Positions 44,092 through 53,666 of a DNA stretch of 64,000 nucleotides are shown piece by piece; position 1 is the first letter of the stretch, and every line of letters starts with the position of its first letter. The position numbers were made by a program, and so were the translations under genes. Location of the stretch: the NCBI RefSeq assembly GCF_003952525.1, contig NZ_CP034451.1:4874501-4938500 (forward strand), read 5' to 3'. The stretch is from Mesorhizobium sp. M3A.F.Ca.ET.080.04.2.1. GTDB taxonomy: Bacteria; Pseudomonadota; Alphaproteobacteria; Rhizobiales; Rhizobiaceae. The notes beneath the pieces are model-generated. The model ran no database searches and was not told the DNA's origin. It was given only the letters and a program-made list of their open reading frames with translations.

Positions 44092-45014
44092 TGGCCAGCG
44101 CGGAACAAGTCGCCAAGGAAGCGGAGCGGCGCGACGTGCGCACGCGCTGGCTGCTGTCGACGCCGGCGCTCGTCATCATCCTTCTGGCCGCCACCGGGCC
44201 GCTTTTCGTGATGCTGGCCTATTCCTTCATGCTGAAGGGCGACTACGGCGACGTGCAGTTCGGTACCTTCTCGCTGGACGGATGGACATCGGTCCTGTTC
44301 CAGCGTGACATCTTCGACGATACGCTGGGCATGGCGGACGCGCACCTGAGCATCCTCTGGCGTTCGATCAGCCTGTCCTCCTACACCACCGTACTGACGT
44401 TGCTCTTCGGCTTTCCCACGGCCTATTTCATTGCCACGCGACCGCCGAAGACGCGCGAGGTCTGGGTTTTCCTCGTGACCATTCCGTTCTGGACGAACCT
44501 GCTGATCCGCACCTTCGCCATGCAACAGGTGATCCGCAACGAAGGCCTGGTCAACACAGCGCTGATGGCGCTCGGCATTATCAAACAACCGCTGCAGATC
44601 ATGAATACCGACACAGCCATCCTGCTCGGCATGGTCTACGTCTATCTGCCCCTGATGGTGCTGCCGATCTACGCCTCGATGGAGAAGCTCGACTTCCGGC
44701 TGGTCGAGGCCGGATATGACCTCTACGCCGGCCGCTGGCAGGTTCTGCGCCGTATCATCATTCCGCTGGTCAAGCCCGGCCTCATCGCCGGCTCGATCCT
44801 GGTCTTCATCCCCTCGCTCGGCGCCTATGTCATTCCGCGTGTGCTGGGCGGGGGCAAGAACATGATGCTCGGCAACCTAATCGAACTGCAGTTCGGCGCG
44901 GGCCGCAACTGGCCCCTGGGCGCGGCCATCTCGATCACGCTGATGGCGCTGGTGATGATTGCGCTGCTGTTCTACGTGCGCAACGCTTCCCGCTCGCAGG
45001 GCGTCCATGGCTAA
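44091..45014 (+). CDS. PotB-type ABC transporter permease
   Basis: 307 residues with about six membrane helices. The first follows a charged start (TRWLLSTPALVIILLAATGPLFVMLAYSF). The permease EAA loop is VEAGYDLYAGRWQVLRRIIIPLVKPGLIAGSILVFIPSLGAYVIP, with the polyamine-class ending. It is the first inner-membrane permease of the importer; it overlaps the next permease gene by 8 nt. Confidence 0.92.
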   Translation: MASAEQVAKEAERRDVRTRWLLSTPALVIILLAATGPLFVMLAYSFMLKGDYGDVQFGTFSLDGWTSVLFQRDIFDDTLGMADAHLSILWRSISLSSYTTVLTLLFGFPTAYFIATRPPKTREVWVFLVTIPFWTNLLIRTFAMQQVIRNEGLVNTALMALGIIKQPLQIMNTDTAILLGMVYVYLPLMVLPIYASMEKLDFRLVEAGYDLYAGRWQVLRRIIIPLVKPGLIAGSILVFIPSLGAYVIPRVLGGGKNMMLGNLIELQFGAGRNWPLGAAISITLMALVMIALLFYVRNASRSQGVHG

Positions 45015-45810
45015 GCGACCGTTCGACATACAGGCGCAGCCCGGCTTTGGCTTCGTGGCGCTTGTGACGTTCTTCGCGCTCTATCTGCCGATGGCCGCGC
45101 TCGTCGCCTATTCGTTCAACGCGGCGGATTCGCTGTCGCGCTGGGACGGCTTCTCGCTGCGCTGGTTTATTTCGGCCTGGCACAATTCGGCCGTGCAAGA
45201 CGCCTCCGTCCGATCGCTCGTGTTGGCGATCTCGGCTGCCGCGCTTTCGACGATTGTCGCCACCATGGCTGCGCTGGCCACGACCCGCACGCCGCCGTAT
45301 CCCGGCCTGACCTTCAAATACGCCTTCATCAACCAGCCCCTGATGGTGCCGGAGATCGTCACTGGTGTCGCGCTCCTAATCGTGTTCTCGCGCATCAAGG
45401 TCTGGACCGGCTATTCAGGGCTCGGCTATCTGATCGCAGCGCACACCGCCTTCTGCATCCCGTTCGCCTACCTGCCGATCCGGGCACGGCTGGAGAGCAT
45501 GGACCTGACTCTGGAGCGCGCAGCCGCCGATCTATACGCCACGCCTTGGAAAGCCTTCCGTTTCGTGACGCTGCCGCTCTTGAGGCCAGCCATCATCGCC
45601 GGCCTCATGCTCGCCTTCGTCATTTCGCTCGACGACGTCGTCATCACCGAATTCGTCAAGTCCGGCGGGCAGGATACGCTACCCACCTACATGCTCGGCC
45701 AATTGCGACGCGAAACCAGTCCGGAAATCAATGCCATCGCCACGGTTTTCCTGGCGCTCTCGGTGGTGCTCGTAACCGTTTTCTACTTCGTCAATCGGCG
45801 CAAACCATGA
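45007..45810 (+). CDS. PotC-type ABC transporter permease
   Basis: 267 residues from ATG 45007. Six hydrophobic segments; the EAA-type loop is LERAAADLYATPWKAFRFVTLPLLRPAIIAGLMLAFVISLDDVVITEFV, a characteristic PotC/PotI sequence. It pairs with the preceding permease. The binding-protein gene follows after 28 nt. Confidence 0.92.
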   Translation: MAKRPFDIQAQPGFGFVALVTFFALYLPMAALVAYSFNAADSLSRWDGFSLRWFISAWHNSAVQDASVRSLVLAISAAALSTIVATMAALATTRTPPYPGLTFKYAFINQPLMVPEIVTGVALLIVFSRIKVWTGYSGLGYLIAAHTAFCIPFAYLPIRARLESMDLTLERAAADLYATPWKAFRFVTLPLLRPAIIAGLMLAFVISLDDVVITEFVKSGGQDTLPTYMLGQLRRETSPEINAIATVFLALSVVLVTVFYFVNRRKP

Positions 45811-45838
45811 CCAACCATTGCCAAACGGGAGAACAGCA

Positions 45839-46873
45839 ATGAAATGGAAGACAACGGCAGCCACGGCGGCATTAGCATTGTTTGCTTTTGCCGGAAGTGC
45901 GTATGCGGGAGGCGAACTCAACATCTTCAATTGGGGCGACTACACCAGCCCCGAGATGATCAAGAAGTTCGAGGACACCTACAAGGTCAAGGTAACGGTC
46001 ACCGACTACGATTCCAACGACACCGCGCTCGCCAAGGTGCGCGCCGGTGGTCACGGCTTCGACATCGTGGTGCCTTCGGCCAACTACGTGCCGATCTGGG
46101 TGAAGGAAGGGCTTCTGCTCGAGGCTCGGCCCGACCAGATGGAGAATTTCAAGAATGTCGACGAGCGCTGGGTGAACGTTCCCTGGGATCCGGGCCGTCA
46201 CTATACGGTTCCGTGGCAGTGGGGCCTGACCGGCATAGGCGTCAACACCAAGGTTTATAGCGGCGACATCAACACTTCCGCCATCTTCCTCGATCCGCCG
46301 AAGGAACTGGTCGGCAAGATCAACGTCGCACCGGAAATGAACGACGTGATGTTCGCCGCCATCAAGTATCTCGGCGGCAACTGGTGCACGGACGACAAGG
46401 AACTGCTCAAAAAAGTGCGCGACAAGCTCGTCGAGGCCAAGCCGAAATGGCTGGCCATGGACTACAGCGTGACCGAGAAGCTACCGGCCGGCGACTATTC
46501 GGCCGTCTACTACTGGAACGGCGCCATCATGCGCTCGCGCATCAAGAACCCCGATGTCAAGTTCGGCTACCCGAAGGAGGGCTTCCCCTTCTTCATGGAT
46601 AGTGTTGCCATCCTGAAAGATGCGAAGAATGTCGAGAACGCAAAGCTCTTCATGAACTTCATCATGGATCCCCAGAATGCCGCCATGATCTCCGCATTCG
46701 CCAAATATGCCAATGGCATCAAGGGGTCGAAGGCGTTTATGCCCGATGATATGAAGGATGCGCCCGAACTGGTAGTGCCGCCGGAGTTCGAAAAAGTGGG
46801 CGAGTTCATCACCCCCTGCTCGCCCGAGGTGCAGCAACTCTACACACGCATCTGGACGGACGTTCAGAAGTAG
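45839..46873 (+). CDS. PotD/PotF-type periplasmic polyamine-binding protein
   Basis: 344 residues from ATG 45839, with GGGAGAA as ribosome site. Signal peptide residues 1-23 (AALALFAFAGSAYAG), then the mature start GELNIFNWGDYTSPEMIKKFEDTYKVKVTVTDYDSND, the standard opening of polyamine-binding proteins. The Asp and aromatic residues that hold amines are plausible but cannot be assigned by eye; substrates could be polyamines or related amines and amides. A degenerate repeat follows the gene. Confidence 0.92.
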   Translation: MKWKTTAATAALALFAFAGSAYAGGELNIFNWGDYTSPEMIKKFEDTYKVKVTVTDYDSNDTALAKVRAGGHGFDIVVPSANYVPIWVKEGLLLEARPDQMENFKNVDERWVNVPWDPGRHYTVPWQWGLTGIGVNTKVYSGDINTSAIFLDPPKELVGKINVAPEMNDVMFAAIKYLGGNWCTDDKELLKKVRDKLVEAKPKWLAMDYSVTEKLPAGDYSAVYYWNGAIMRSRIKNPDVKFGYPKEGFPFFMDSVAILKDAKNVENAKLFMNFIMDPQNAAMISAFAKYANGIKGSKAFMPDDMKDAPELVVPPEFEKVGEFITPCSPEVQQLYTRIWTDVQK

Positions 46874-46883
46874 CAGCACTCTT

Positions 46884-46965
46884 CCTTCTCTCCGCTTGCG
46901 GGTAGAAGGCTGCTCGAAGGGCCGGATGAGGGGCGGCGCTGAACTCGCAGCGTCGCGCCGCCCCT
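46884..46965. repeat. Degenerate rhizobial intergenic repeat with a strong hairpin
   Basis: An imperfect stem CCTTCT...AGAAGG (46884-46909) is followed by AGGGGCGGCGC, a 15-base spacer and GCGCCGCCCCT, a perfect 11-bp inverted repeat (46929-46965). The sequence resembles the scattered intergenic palindromes of rhizobia that contain a CTTCTCCCCGC-type arm. It may also end the transporter transcript, but there is no T-tract. Confidence 0.5.
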
Positions 46966-47109
46966 GATCTGCCTGGCGGCACTGCTGTCGCCATGGCTTC
47001 GGGTGTTCGTCACTGGAAAGGCCCTTCGAGAACTTTTCGTCCGCTGTGCTGGCCGCTCCTCACCGCGGCGAACAGGAGAGCGGTGGTCACATGCGGCAAG
47101 GAAATTCTC

Positions 47110-48306
47110 ATGCAGTCGTACCGAAATTCCGATCCGCGACCGCCGATCATGCAGGGCTCGCCGCCGGCAATGGTCTTGCCGAAGCTGGAGTGGGACCGGC
47201 CGCCGTGGAACCGCTGGGCCTTCCAGCACATCCGCGAATTCCTGCCGACCGCCGAGGTCTGGCGCGGCAGCGGCCACCGCCATCGTTTCGAGCGGGCCGA
47301 GGTCGACCTCGACGAACTGCCGGTGCTGGACAGCGACGGTGCTGCGACGACGCTCGCCGCATTGCTCGACGAGACCTACACCGACGGTTTTCTGGTGCTG
47401 AAGGACCGCAAGATCGCCTATGAGCGCTACTTCAACGGCATGGACGAGCGCACGCTGCATCTGTCGCAGTCGATGGCGAAGTCGATCACCGGCTCGGTCT
47501 TCGGCATCCTGGTCGGCCGCGGGCTGATCGATCCCGCCAAACTAGTGACAGACTATCTCCCGGAACTCGGTGCGACGGGCTGGGAAGGCGCAAGCGTGCA
47601 GCACGTGCTCGACATGACGACCGGCGTGCGCTTCTGCGAGGAGTATACCGATCGCTATTCCGAAATCGGCCAGGTCGATGTCGCCACGGGCTGGAAGCCG
47701 ATCCCGCCGGACAGCGATCCCGACTTCCAGTGGCCGTCGCATCTGTTCGAACTCATCCTGCGGCTGAAGGACAAGGTGCGGGAGCATGGCGAGGCATTCC
47801 AGTATCGCTCGATCGAGACGGACGTGCTCGCCTTCGTCATGGAGCGGGTCACCGGAAAGCGCCTGGCGCAGCTTGTCTCGGAAGAGCTCTGGCAGAAGCT
47901 CGGCGCCGACGAGAGCGCCTGCTTCACCGTCGACAGCGCCGGCTACGCGGTGGCCGATGGCGGCTTCAACGCGACGCTGCGCGACTATGGCCGTTTCGGC
48001 CAACTGATCCTCGACAATGGGGGCGGCGTGATCCCGGGCGAATGGATCGAGGCGACGCGCAGCGGCAAGCATGCGTCCACCTTCAATCCCAGCCTGCCGG
48101 AAGGCAGCTATCGCAACCAGTTCTGGATCGAGGATCCGCGCTCGCGCGCATTGATGTGCCGCGGTGTGTTCGGACAGCTGATCCATATCGACTGGGGCAA
48201 CAGGATGGTGGTGGTGAAGCTTTCGAGCTATCCGGATTTCACCAACATCGCCTATTCGGTGGCGACGCTGAAGGCCGTGCACGCTATGGCCGCCGCACTG
48301 GCCTGA
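47110..48306 (+). CDS. Beta-lactamase-fold serine hydrolase, NylB-like (first of two)
   Basis: 398 residues from ATG 47110, with AAGGAA upstream. The catalytic SxxK motif is SMAK in HLSQSMAKSITGS; the second motif is FQYRSIETDVLAF, with Tyr as the general base as in 6-aminohexanoate-dimer hydrolases and class C enzymes, here Y-x-S instead of Y-x-N. The C-terminal part has WGNRMVVVKLSS. No signal peptide, so it acts in the cytoplasm, unlike real beta-lactamases. Following the transporter in the same direction after 236 nt, it probably cleaves amides or esters taken up by it. Confidence 0.85.
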   Translation: MQSYRNSDPRPPIMQGSPPAMVLPKLEWDRPPWNRWAFQHIREFLPTAEVWRGSGHRHRFERAEVDLDELPVLDSDGAATTLAALLDETYTDGFLVLKDRKIAYERYFNGMDERTLHLSQSMAKSITGSVFGILVGRGLIDPAKLVTDYLPELGATGWEGASVQHVLDMTTGVRFCEEYTDRYSEIGQVDVATGWKPIPPDSDPDFQWPSHLFELILRLKDKVREHGEAFQYRSIETDVLAFVMERVTGKRLAQLVSEELWQKLGADESACFTVDSAGYAVADGGFNATLRDYGRFGQLILDNGGGVIPGEWIEATRSGKHASTFNPSLPEGSYRNQFWIEDPRSRALMCRGVFGQLIHIDWGNRMVVVKLSSYPDFTNIAYSVATLKAVHAMAAALA

Positions 48307-48331
48307 CGTCTCGCTGTAGAAAGACAAGATC

Positions 48332-49510
48332 GTGGCCGGCAACACTGCGTTCGAGATCAATTATGGCTTTGCCCGCAAGGATGTGCGGCTCGACAATTGG
48401 CGGCTGAGGCCGTTCAGCCAATGGTCGTTCCAGAATGTCGGCGAGTTGGTGCCGAGCGTGCCTGTTGCAGCCGCACCGGATGGCGAGGAGCCGGCAAAGC
48501 CTCTCGGTGCGCTGCTCGAAGAAGAGCTCGCTTTGGCCGGCGGGGCAGAAACCGTCGAAGCCCTCCTCAATCGTTCCGATACCGACGGGCTGACGATCAT
48601 GAAGGCCGGCCGCATGGTCGGCGATTGGTCGACACCGCACATGGCGTTCGGCGCGCGCCATATCGTCTTCTCCATCAGCAAGTCGGTGACGGCGATTCTC
48701 GCCGGCATCCTGGAAGGCGAGGGCCTGTTCGATCCTGAAGCGCCGGTGACGCAATACATGCCCGAGGCAAAAGGCTCGGCCTATGGCGATGCGAGGGTCA
48801 GGCATGTGCTCGACATGAGCGTCAGCCTCGATTTCGACGAGGACTATCTCGATCCCGAGAACGCTTTCGCCCGCTATCGCCGTGCGACCCTGTGGAACCC
48901 CGGCGGCGGTTTGGAAAGCCTTGCGGCGTTCCTGCTGACGCTGCCGCGTCTCGCCGAGCCACACGGCTTGACCTATCGCTACCGCTCGCCCAACTCGGAC
49001 CTGCTCGGTATCCTGCTGGAGCGGGCGTCGGGCAAGCGCATCGGCGATCTGTTGGCCGAGAAACTGTGGCGGCCGCTCGGCGCCGCCAGCGAAATGTCGG
49101 TCACGGTCGACATGGAAGGCACGGCGCGTACCGCCGGCGGTATGTCGATGACGCCGCGCGACCTCGCCCGCATCGGCGAGATGATGCGGCAGGGCGGCAC
49201 GGCCAACGGCCGCCGCATCGTGCCGGAAGACTGGGTGCGCGACACGATCACCGCCGGCGGCAGCCACGAAGCCTGGCAACGAGGCACCATGGCGTTCCTG
49301 TTTCCCAAGGGGCGCTACCGCAACAAATGGTACCAGACCGGCGCGACAAGCGGCGCCTTCTGCGGCATCGGCATCCATGGCCAATGGCTCTACGTCAACC
49401 CGAAGACCGAGGTGGTCATCGCCAAGATGTCGTCTCAGGCGGAGCCAGTCGACAACGGGCTCGACCTCGCTCTCGTGGCGTTTTTCGAGGCGCTCAGCGG
49501 GATGGTCTGA
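48332..49510 (+). CDS. Beta-lactamase-fold serine hydrolase, NylB-like (second of two)
   Basis: 392 residues from a GTG start, 25 nt after the first copy. SxxK is SISK in VFSISKSVTAILAG; the Tyr motif is YRYRSPNSDLLGILLERASGK. It shares the layout of the first copy (N-terminal WRLRPFSQWSFQNVGELVP corresponds to WNRWAFQHIREFLP) but has diverged strongly in sequence, so the pair is an old duplication with probably different substrates. It closes the amide/polyamine locus. Confidence 0.84.
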   Translation: MAGNTAFEINYGFARKDVRLDNWRLRPFSQWSFQNVGELVPSVPVAAAPDGEEPAKPLGALLEEELALAGGAETVEALLNRSDTDGLTIMKAGRMVGDWSTPHMAFGARHIVFSISKSVTAILAGILEGEGLFDPEAPVTQYMPEAKGSAYGDARVRHVLDMSVSLDFDEDYLDPENAFARYRRATLWNPGGGLESLAAFLLTLPRLAEPHGLTYRYRSPNSDLLGILLERASGKRIGDLLAEKLWRPLGAASEMSVTVDMEGTARTAGGMSMTPRDLARIGEMMRQGGTANGRRIVPEDWVRDTITAGGSHEAWQRGTMAFLFPKGRYRNKWYQTGATSGAFCGIGIHGQWLYVNPKTEVVIAKMSSQAEPVDNGLDLALVAFFEALSGMV

Positions 49511-49634
49511 GACCGTCGACTCTTGATCCCATGTCGCTGTTTCCTGTGGACCTTCTCTGCCAGGTGAAAACAGCGCGGTTGGCGCGGCCGGCATCCCGGC
49601 CTATGGTCGCCCGTTCTTTTCGACAGGGACCGGC

Positions 49635-51956
49635 ATGGCATCGGACATCAAGCGCATCGCAGCAATCATCGCGGCCGAGATCGGCTCGCGGCCTGAGCAG
49701 GCCGCGGCGGCGATCGGTCTGCTGGACGAGGGCGCCACGGTGCCGTTCGTAGCGCGCTACCGCAAGGAAGTCACCGGCGGGCTCGACGACACGCAGCTGC
49801 GCGACCTTTCCGAACGGCTTGCCTATCTGCGTGAGCTCGACGCGCGCCGCGAGACGATCCTCGGCTCGATCCGCGAGCAAGGCAAGCTGACTGAAGAGCT
49901 CGAGGCCAAGATCGCCGCGGCAAACACCAAGGCCGAGCTCGAAGACATCTACCTGCCTTACAAGCCGAAGCGCCGCACCAAGGCCGAGATCGCCAAGGAG
50001 CGTGGGCTCGGTCCGTTGGCCGAGGCGATCCTGGCCGACCGTTCCGCAGTTCCGGCCCAACTGGCGCTCGCCTATGTCACCGAAGAGGTAGCCGACGCCA
50101 AGGCGGCGCTCGAAGGCGCGCGCGATATCCTGTCGGAACAGTTCGCCGAGAATGCCGACCTGGTCGGCAAGCTGCGCAGCTATATGAAGGAACGCGCCTT
50201 CCTGCGCGCTCGCGTTGTCGACGGCAAGCAGGAGGCAGGCGCGAAATTCTCCGACTATTTCGACCATGTCGAGCGCTGGGCAAATGTGCCCAGCCATCGC
50301 GCGCTGGCGATGCTGCGCGGCCGCAACGAGGAGGTGCTGTCGCTCGATATCGACGTCGATGCCGACGATGCCTCGCCGGTGAGGCCGGTCGAGCGCATGA
50401 TCGCCAATGCCTACGCGATCGGCGCCAGCCTGCCCGGCGATCGCTGGCTGATGGAGGTCGCCGGCTGGACCTGGCGCATCAAGTTGTCATTACACTTGAC
50501 CCTCGATTTGATGCGCGACCTGCGCGAGCGGGCCGAGGACGAGGCGATCCATGTCTTTGCCCGCAATCTGAAGGATCTTTTGCTTGCCGCTCCCGCCGGC
50601 TCGCGGCCCACCATGGGTCTGGATCCCGGCATCCGCACCGGCGTCAAGGTGGCGGTGGTCGATGGCACCGGCAAGCTGGTGGCGACGAGCACTGTCTATC
50701 CGTTTCCGCCGAAGAATGACGTGCGCGGAACGCAGGCCGAGCTGGCGAAGCTCATCCGCCTGCACAAGGTGGAGCTGATTTCGATCGGCAATGGCACCGG
50801 CAGCCGCGAAACCGAGAAACTCGTGGCCGACATGCTGTCCAGCCTGCCTGCGGACGGCGGGCCAAAGCCGCTGAAGGTGATCGTCAGCGAAGCCGGCGCT
50901 TCGGTCTATTCGGCCTCCGCCACGGCGGCGGCGGAATTCCCCGGGCTCGACGTGTCGCTGCGCGGCGCGGTGTCGATCGCCAGACGACTGCAGGACCCGC
51001 TCGCCGAGCTGGTCAAGATCGAGCCGAAGTCGATCGGCGTCGGCCAGTACCAGCATGATGTCGACCAGTACCGGCTCGGGCGCTCTCTCGAGGCCGTCGT
51101 GGAGGATGCGGTCAACGCCGTCGGCGTCGACCTCAACACGGCATCGGCGCCGCTACTGGCGCGCGTCTCGGGGCTGGGGCCCTCGCTTGCGGAAGCCATC
51201 GTCGCGCATCGCGACGCGGGCGGTCCATTCGCGACGCGCCGGGAACTGTTGAACGTGTCGCGCCTCGGGCCGCGCGCCTTCGAGCAGTGCGCCGGCTTCC
51301 TGCGCATCCCGAACGGCGCCGAGCCGCTCGATGCGTCCTCTGTCCATCCGGAAGCCTATGGCGTGGCGAAGAAGATCGTCGCCGCCTGCGGCCGCGACGT
51401 GCGTTCGCTGATGGGCGACAGCGCCGCGCTCAAGGCCCTCGATCCACGCGTCTTCGTCGACGAGCGCTTCGGCCTGCCGACTGTGCGCGACATCATCGCC
51501 GAGTTGGAGAAGCCCGGCCGCGATCCGCGCCCCGGCTTCAAGACGGCGACCTTCGCGGAGGGTGTCGACGACATCAAGGATCTGAAGCCCGGCATGCTCC
51601 TCGAAGGCACGGTCACTAATGTCGCCGCCTTCGGCGCCTTCGTCGATATCGGCGTGCACCAGGACGGGCTGGTGCATGTCTCGCAACTCGCCGACCGCTT
51701 CATCAAGGATGCCCATGAAGTGGTGAAGGCCGGCGATGTCGTGAAGGTGCGGGTGGTCGATGTCGACATCAAGCGCAATCGTATCGGCCTCTCGATGCGC
51801 AAGGATGGCGGCCAGGGTGGGGCGCCTCGGGGCGGCCAGCGTGACAGCAGCGGCGGCAAGCCCGCACCGCGCTCGCCGGCGCCGCAGCGCCAGCCCGAAC
51901 GGCCGGCGCAGGGTGCTTTCGGCGCGGCGCTTGCCGAGGCGATGAAGCGGAAGTAG
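49635..51956 (+). CDS. tex: Tex family RNA-binding transcription accessory protein
   Basis: 773 residues with the full Tex architecture: helical N-terminal region ([25 protein letters not shown]), a YqgF/RNase H-like domain ([23 protein letters not shown]), two helix-hairpin-helix segments ([38 protein letters not shown]) and a C-terminal S1 domain ([32 protein letters not shown]), then a basic Gly/Arg tail. It binds nucleic acids and affects transcription and stress tolerance. It stands alone between the hydrolases and a toxin-antitoxin pair. Confidence 0.95.
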   Translation: MASDIKRIAAIIAAEIGSRPEQAAAAIGLLDEGATVPFVARYRKEVTGGLDDTQLRDLSERLAYLRELDARRETILGSIREQGKLTEELEAKIAAANTKAELEDIYLPYKPKRRTKAEIAKERGLGPLAEAILADRSAVPAQLALAYVTEEVADAKAALEGARDILSEQFAENADLVGKLRSYMKERAFLRARVVDGKQEAGAKFSDYFDHVERWANVPSHRALAMLRGRNEEVLSLDIDVDADDASPVRPVERMIANAYAIGASLPGDRWLMEVAGWTWRIKLSLHLTLDLMRDLRERAEDEAIHVFARNLKDLLLAAPAGSRPTMGLDPGIRTGVKVAVVDGTGKLVATSTVYPFPPKNDVRGTQAELAKLIRLHKVELISIGNGTGSRETEKLVADMLSSLPADGGPKPLKVIVSEAGASVYSASATAAAEFPGLDVSLRGAVSIARRLQDPLAELVKIEPKSIGVGQYQHDVDQYRLGRSLEAVVEDAVNAVGVDLNTASAPLLARVSGLGPSLAEAIVAHRDAGGPFATRRELLNVSRLGPRAFEQCAGFLRIPNGAEPLDASSVHPEAYGVAKKIVAACGRDVRSLMGDSAALKALDPRVFVDERFGLPTVRDIIAELEKPGRDPRPGFKTATFAEGVDDIKDLKPGMLLEGTVTNVAAFGAFVDIGVHQDGLVHVSQLADRFIKDAHEVVKAGDVVKVRVVDVDIKRNRIGLSMRKDGGQGGAPRGGQRDSSGGKPAPRSPAPQRQPERPAQGAFGAALAEAMKRK

Positions 51957-51991
51957 CGGGCGGACGCGTAAAGAGTTCCTTCCTTGCAATC

Positions 51992-52010
51992 GGTAGTAAG
52001 GTTGCCTACC
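51992..52010 (+). promoter_or_regulatory. Possible ParD operator before the toxin-antitoxin operon
   Basis: GGTAG and CTACC are inverted copies around nine bases, ending 8 nt before the parD ATG. Antitoxins of this class repress their own operon at such palindromes, so the position fits, but the stem is only 5 bp. Confidence 0.3.
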
Positions 52011-52018
52011 ATATCTGC

Positions 52019-52297
52019 ATGGCGAATGTAGAGAAAGTGAGTGTTGCCCTCACTCCCGAAATGGCAAACATGATGCGGGAAGTCGTCGCTGCTGGCGAAT
52101 ACGCCTCGGCAAGCGAAGTCATGCGGGAGGCATTGCGCGACTGGAAATTTCGCAGGACACAGCGCGATCAGGCTATCCACGAACTGGGCCGTCTTTGGGA
52201 TGAAGGCATGGCAAGCGGCAACGCGGTCGACGGCAATCAGGCTTTCACCCGGATCAAAAACAAGCTCGAAGCGAAAATCGCCGAACGCAAGTCGTAA
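52019..52297 (+). CDS. parD: ParD-type antitoxin (ribbon-helix-helix)
   Basis: 92 residues. The N-terminal half is a ribbon-helix-helix DNA-binding domain ([38 protein letters not shown]), the classic ParD/CopG form; the C-terminal half is charged and binds the toxin. The stop overlaps the toxin start by one base. It neutralises ParE and represses the operon. Confidence 0.93.
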   Translation: MANVEKVSVALTPEMANMMREVVAAGEYASASEVMREALRDWKFRRTQRDQAIHELGRLWDEGMASGNAVDGNQAFTRIKNKLEAKIAERKS

Positions 52298-52581
52298 TGA
52301 CACTGCGCTTACGACCAGAAGCAGAGGCCGATATCGAGGCGATCGCGCTTTACATCGCCGAGGATAGTCCGTCGGCGGCGTTGCGCTGGTATGACGAGAT
52401 GTTCACCCATTGCCAGCGCATCGCCGAAATGCCGGGAATGGGCGTTGCCCGGCCGGAAGTACGGGCGGACTTACGCACGTTTCCTGTAGGAAATTACCTT
52501 ATCCTCTATCGCCAGATCGAGGGCGGGGCCGAGATCGTGCGCGTCGTTCATGGTGCGCGGCGGTGGCAGGAACTGCTTTAA
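52297..52581 (+). CDS. parE: ParE-type toxin (RelE/ParE superfamily)
   Basis: 94 residues starting [39 protein letters not shown], the typical ParE fold opening, and ending LILYRQIEGGAEIVRVVHGARRWQELL. Proteins of this group inhibit gyrase or act as RelE-like nucleases; the sequence leans to ParE. Complete and with its antitoxin, so probably functional. Confidence 0.92.
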   Translation: MTLRLRPEAEADIEAIALYIAEDSPSAALRWYDEMFTHCQRIAEMPGMGVARPEVRADLRTFPVGNYLILYRQIEGGAEIVRVVHGARRWQELL

Positions 52582-52654
52582 CTGAACGTCGAGATGCAAC
52601 GGCGACGCGCGCGCATTTGGCGCGGCGCTCGCGGAGACGATGAAGTGCAAGTAG

Positions 52655-53566
52655 CTACCACGCCAGGACAGCCGGCTCCTTGGCGATCTGGCCCAGCAGC
52701 CAGTCGCGAAAACTGACGACCGGCGGATAGCCGCGTTTGTCATGCGGCACGACCAGATAATAGGCGCTGCGGCTCTGCATCGGCTGGCCCGGCGCCGGCA
52801 GCAACTGGCCGCGCTGCAATTCTCCGGCAATCAGGATTTCCGGCAGCAGCGCCACGCCGAGCCCCGCCATGCAGGCCTGGGCGACCGTGCCGAATTGCTC
52901 GAACTGCATGCCGGGGCCGGTCGGCGCGCTGAGACCCTGCTCTTCGAACCATTCGCTCCAGGCACCGGGTCGCGTCGCCATGTGCAGCAAAGGCAGGCGG
53001 CTGATATCGGCCGGCGTCGCGATGGCACCGCGAGCCAGAAATTCGGGTGAAACCACCGGCATGACGGTCTCGCGCATCAGCAGCGTGCAATCGGCGTCCG
53101 GCCACTCGGGCAGGCCGTGATGGATAGCCGCGTCGAGGCGCTCGCGGGCGAAGTCGAAGCGGCCGATGCGGGTGGCGAAATTGATGGTGATGTCGGGGTG
53201 GCGGGCGACGAAATCAGGGATCAGCGGCATCAGCCAGCGCGTGCCGAAGGTGGGCAGGATGGCGAGGTTGAGCACCCCGCTATGCTGATTGCTCATCAAT
53301 CCCAGCGCCGCATCGCGCAACTGACCAAGCGCTGAACGCACCGCCTCGGCATAGATCTCGCCGGCCGTCGAGAGCCGGACATTGCGGCTGTCGCGCTCGA
53401 ACAGCCGGCGGCCGAACTGCTCCTCCAACAGGCTGATCTGCCGACTGATGGCGCCCTGCGTCAGATCGAGTTCGCGGGCGGCGGCGGTGAAGGAGCCGAG
53501 ACGCGCCACAGACTCGAAGGCGGCAAGGGCGCTGATGTTCGGCAGCAGGCGGCGTTGAACGTTCAT
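52655..53566 (-). CDS. LysR-family regulator, GcvA-like
   Basis: 303 residues with a LysR helix-turn-helix (PNISALAAFESVARLGSFTAAARELDLTQGAISRQISLLEEQFGRRLFERD) and the periplasmic-binding-like effector domain. The gcvA-like start LPNISALAAFESVARLGSFTAAA is distinctive. It diverges from gcdH with a 100-nt gap; this pair is widely seen in proteobacteria, and the regulator very likely controls gcdH in response to a glutarate or lysine breakdown product. Confidence 0.92.
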   Translation of the reverse strand: MNVQRRLLPNISALAAFESVARLGSFTAAARELDLTQGAISRQISLLEEQFGRRLFERDSRNVRLSTAGEIYAEAVRSALGQLRDAALGLMSNQHSGVLNLAILPTFGTRWLMPLIPDFVARHPDITINFATRIGRFDFARERLDAAIHHGLPEWPDADCTLLMRETVMPVVSPEFLARGAIATPADISRLPLLHMATRPGAWSEWFEEQGLSAPTGPGMQFEQFGTVAQACMAGLGVALLPEILIAGELQRGQLLPAPGQPMQSRSAYYLVVPHDKRGYPPVVSFRDWLLGQIAKEPAVLAW

Positions 53567-53666
53567 GATCTATTACTAACGCTCATTGATCGGTGATGCA
53601 ATTTTGTTTGATTTTTTTGACCCCCAGGCCGATAAGCCGGGGCATCTCAATCTGGAGACTGGAGCC

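Noticed and set aside
43143..45014. 623-codon frame that could be read as a fusion of ATPase and permease
   Set aside because: Only the part from ATG 44091 is protein-like permease; the earlier half is an out-of-frame reading of the ATPase gene, which has all its motifs in its own frame.
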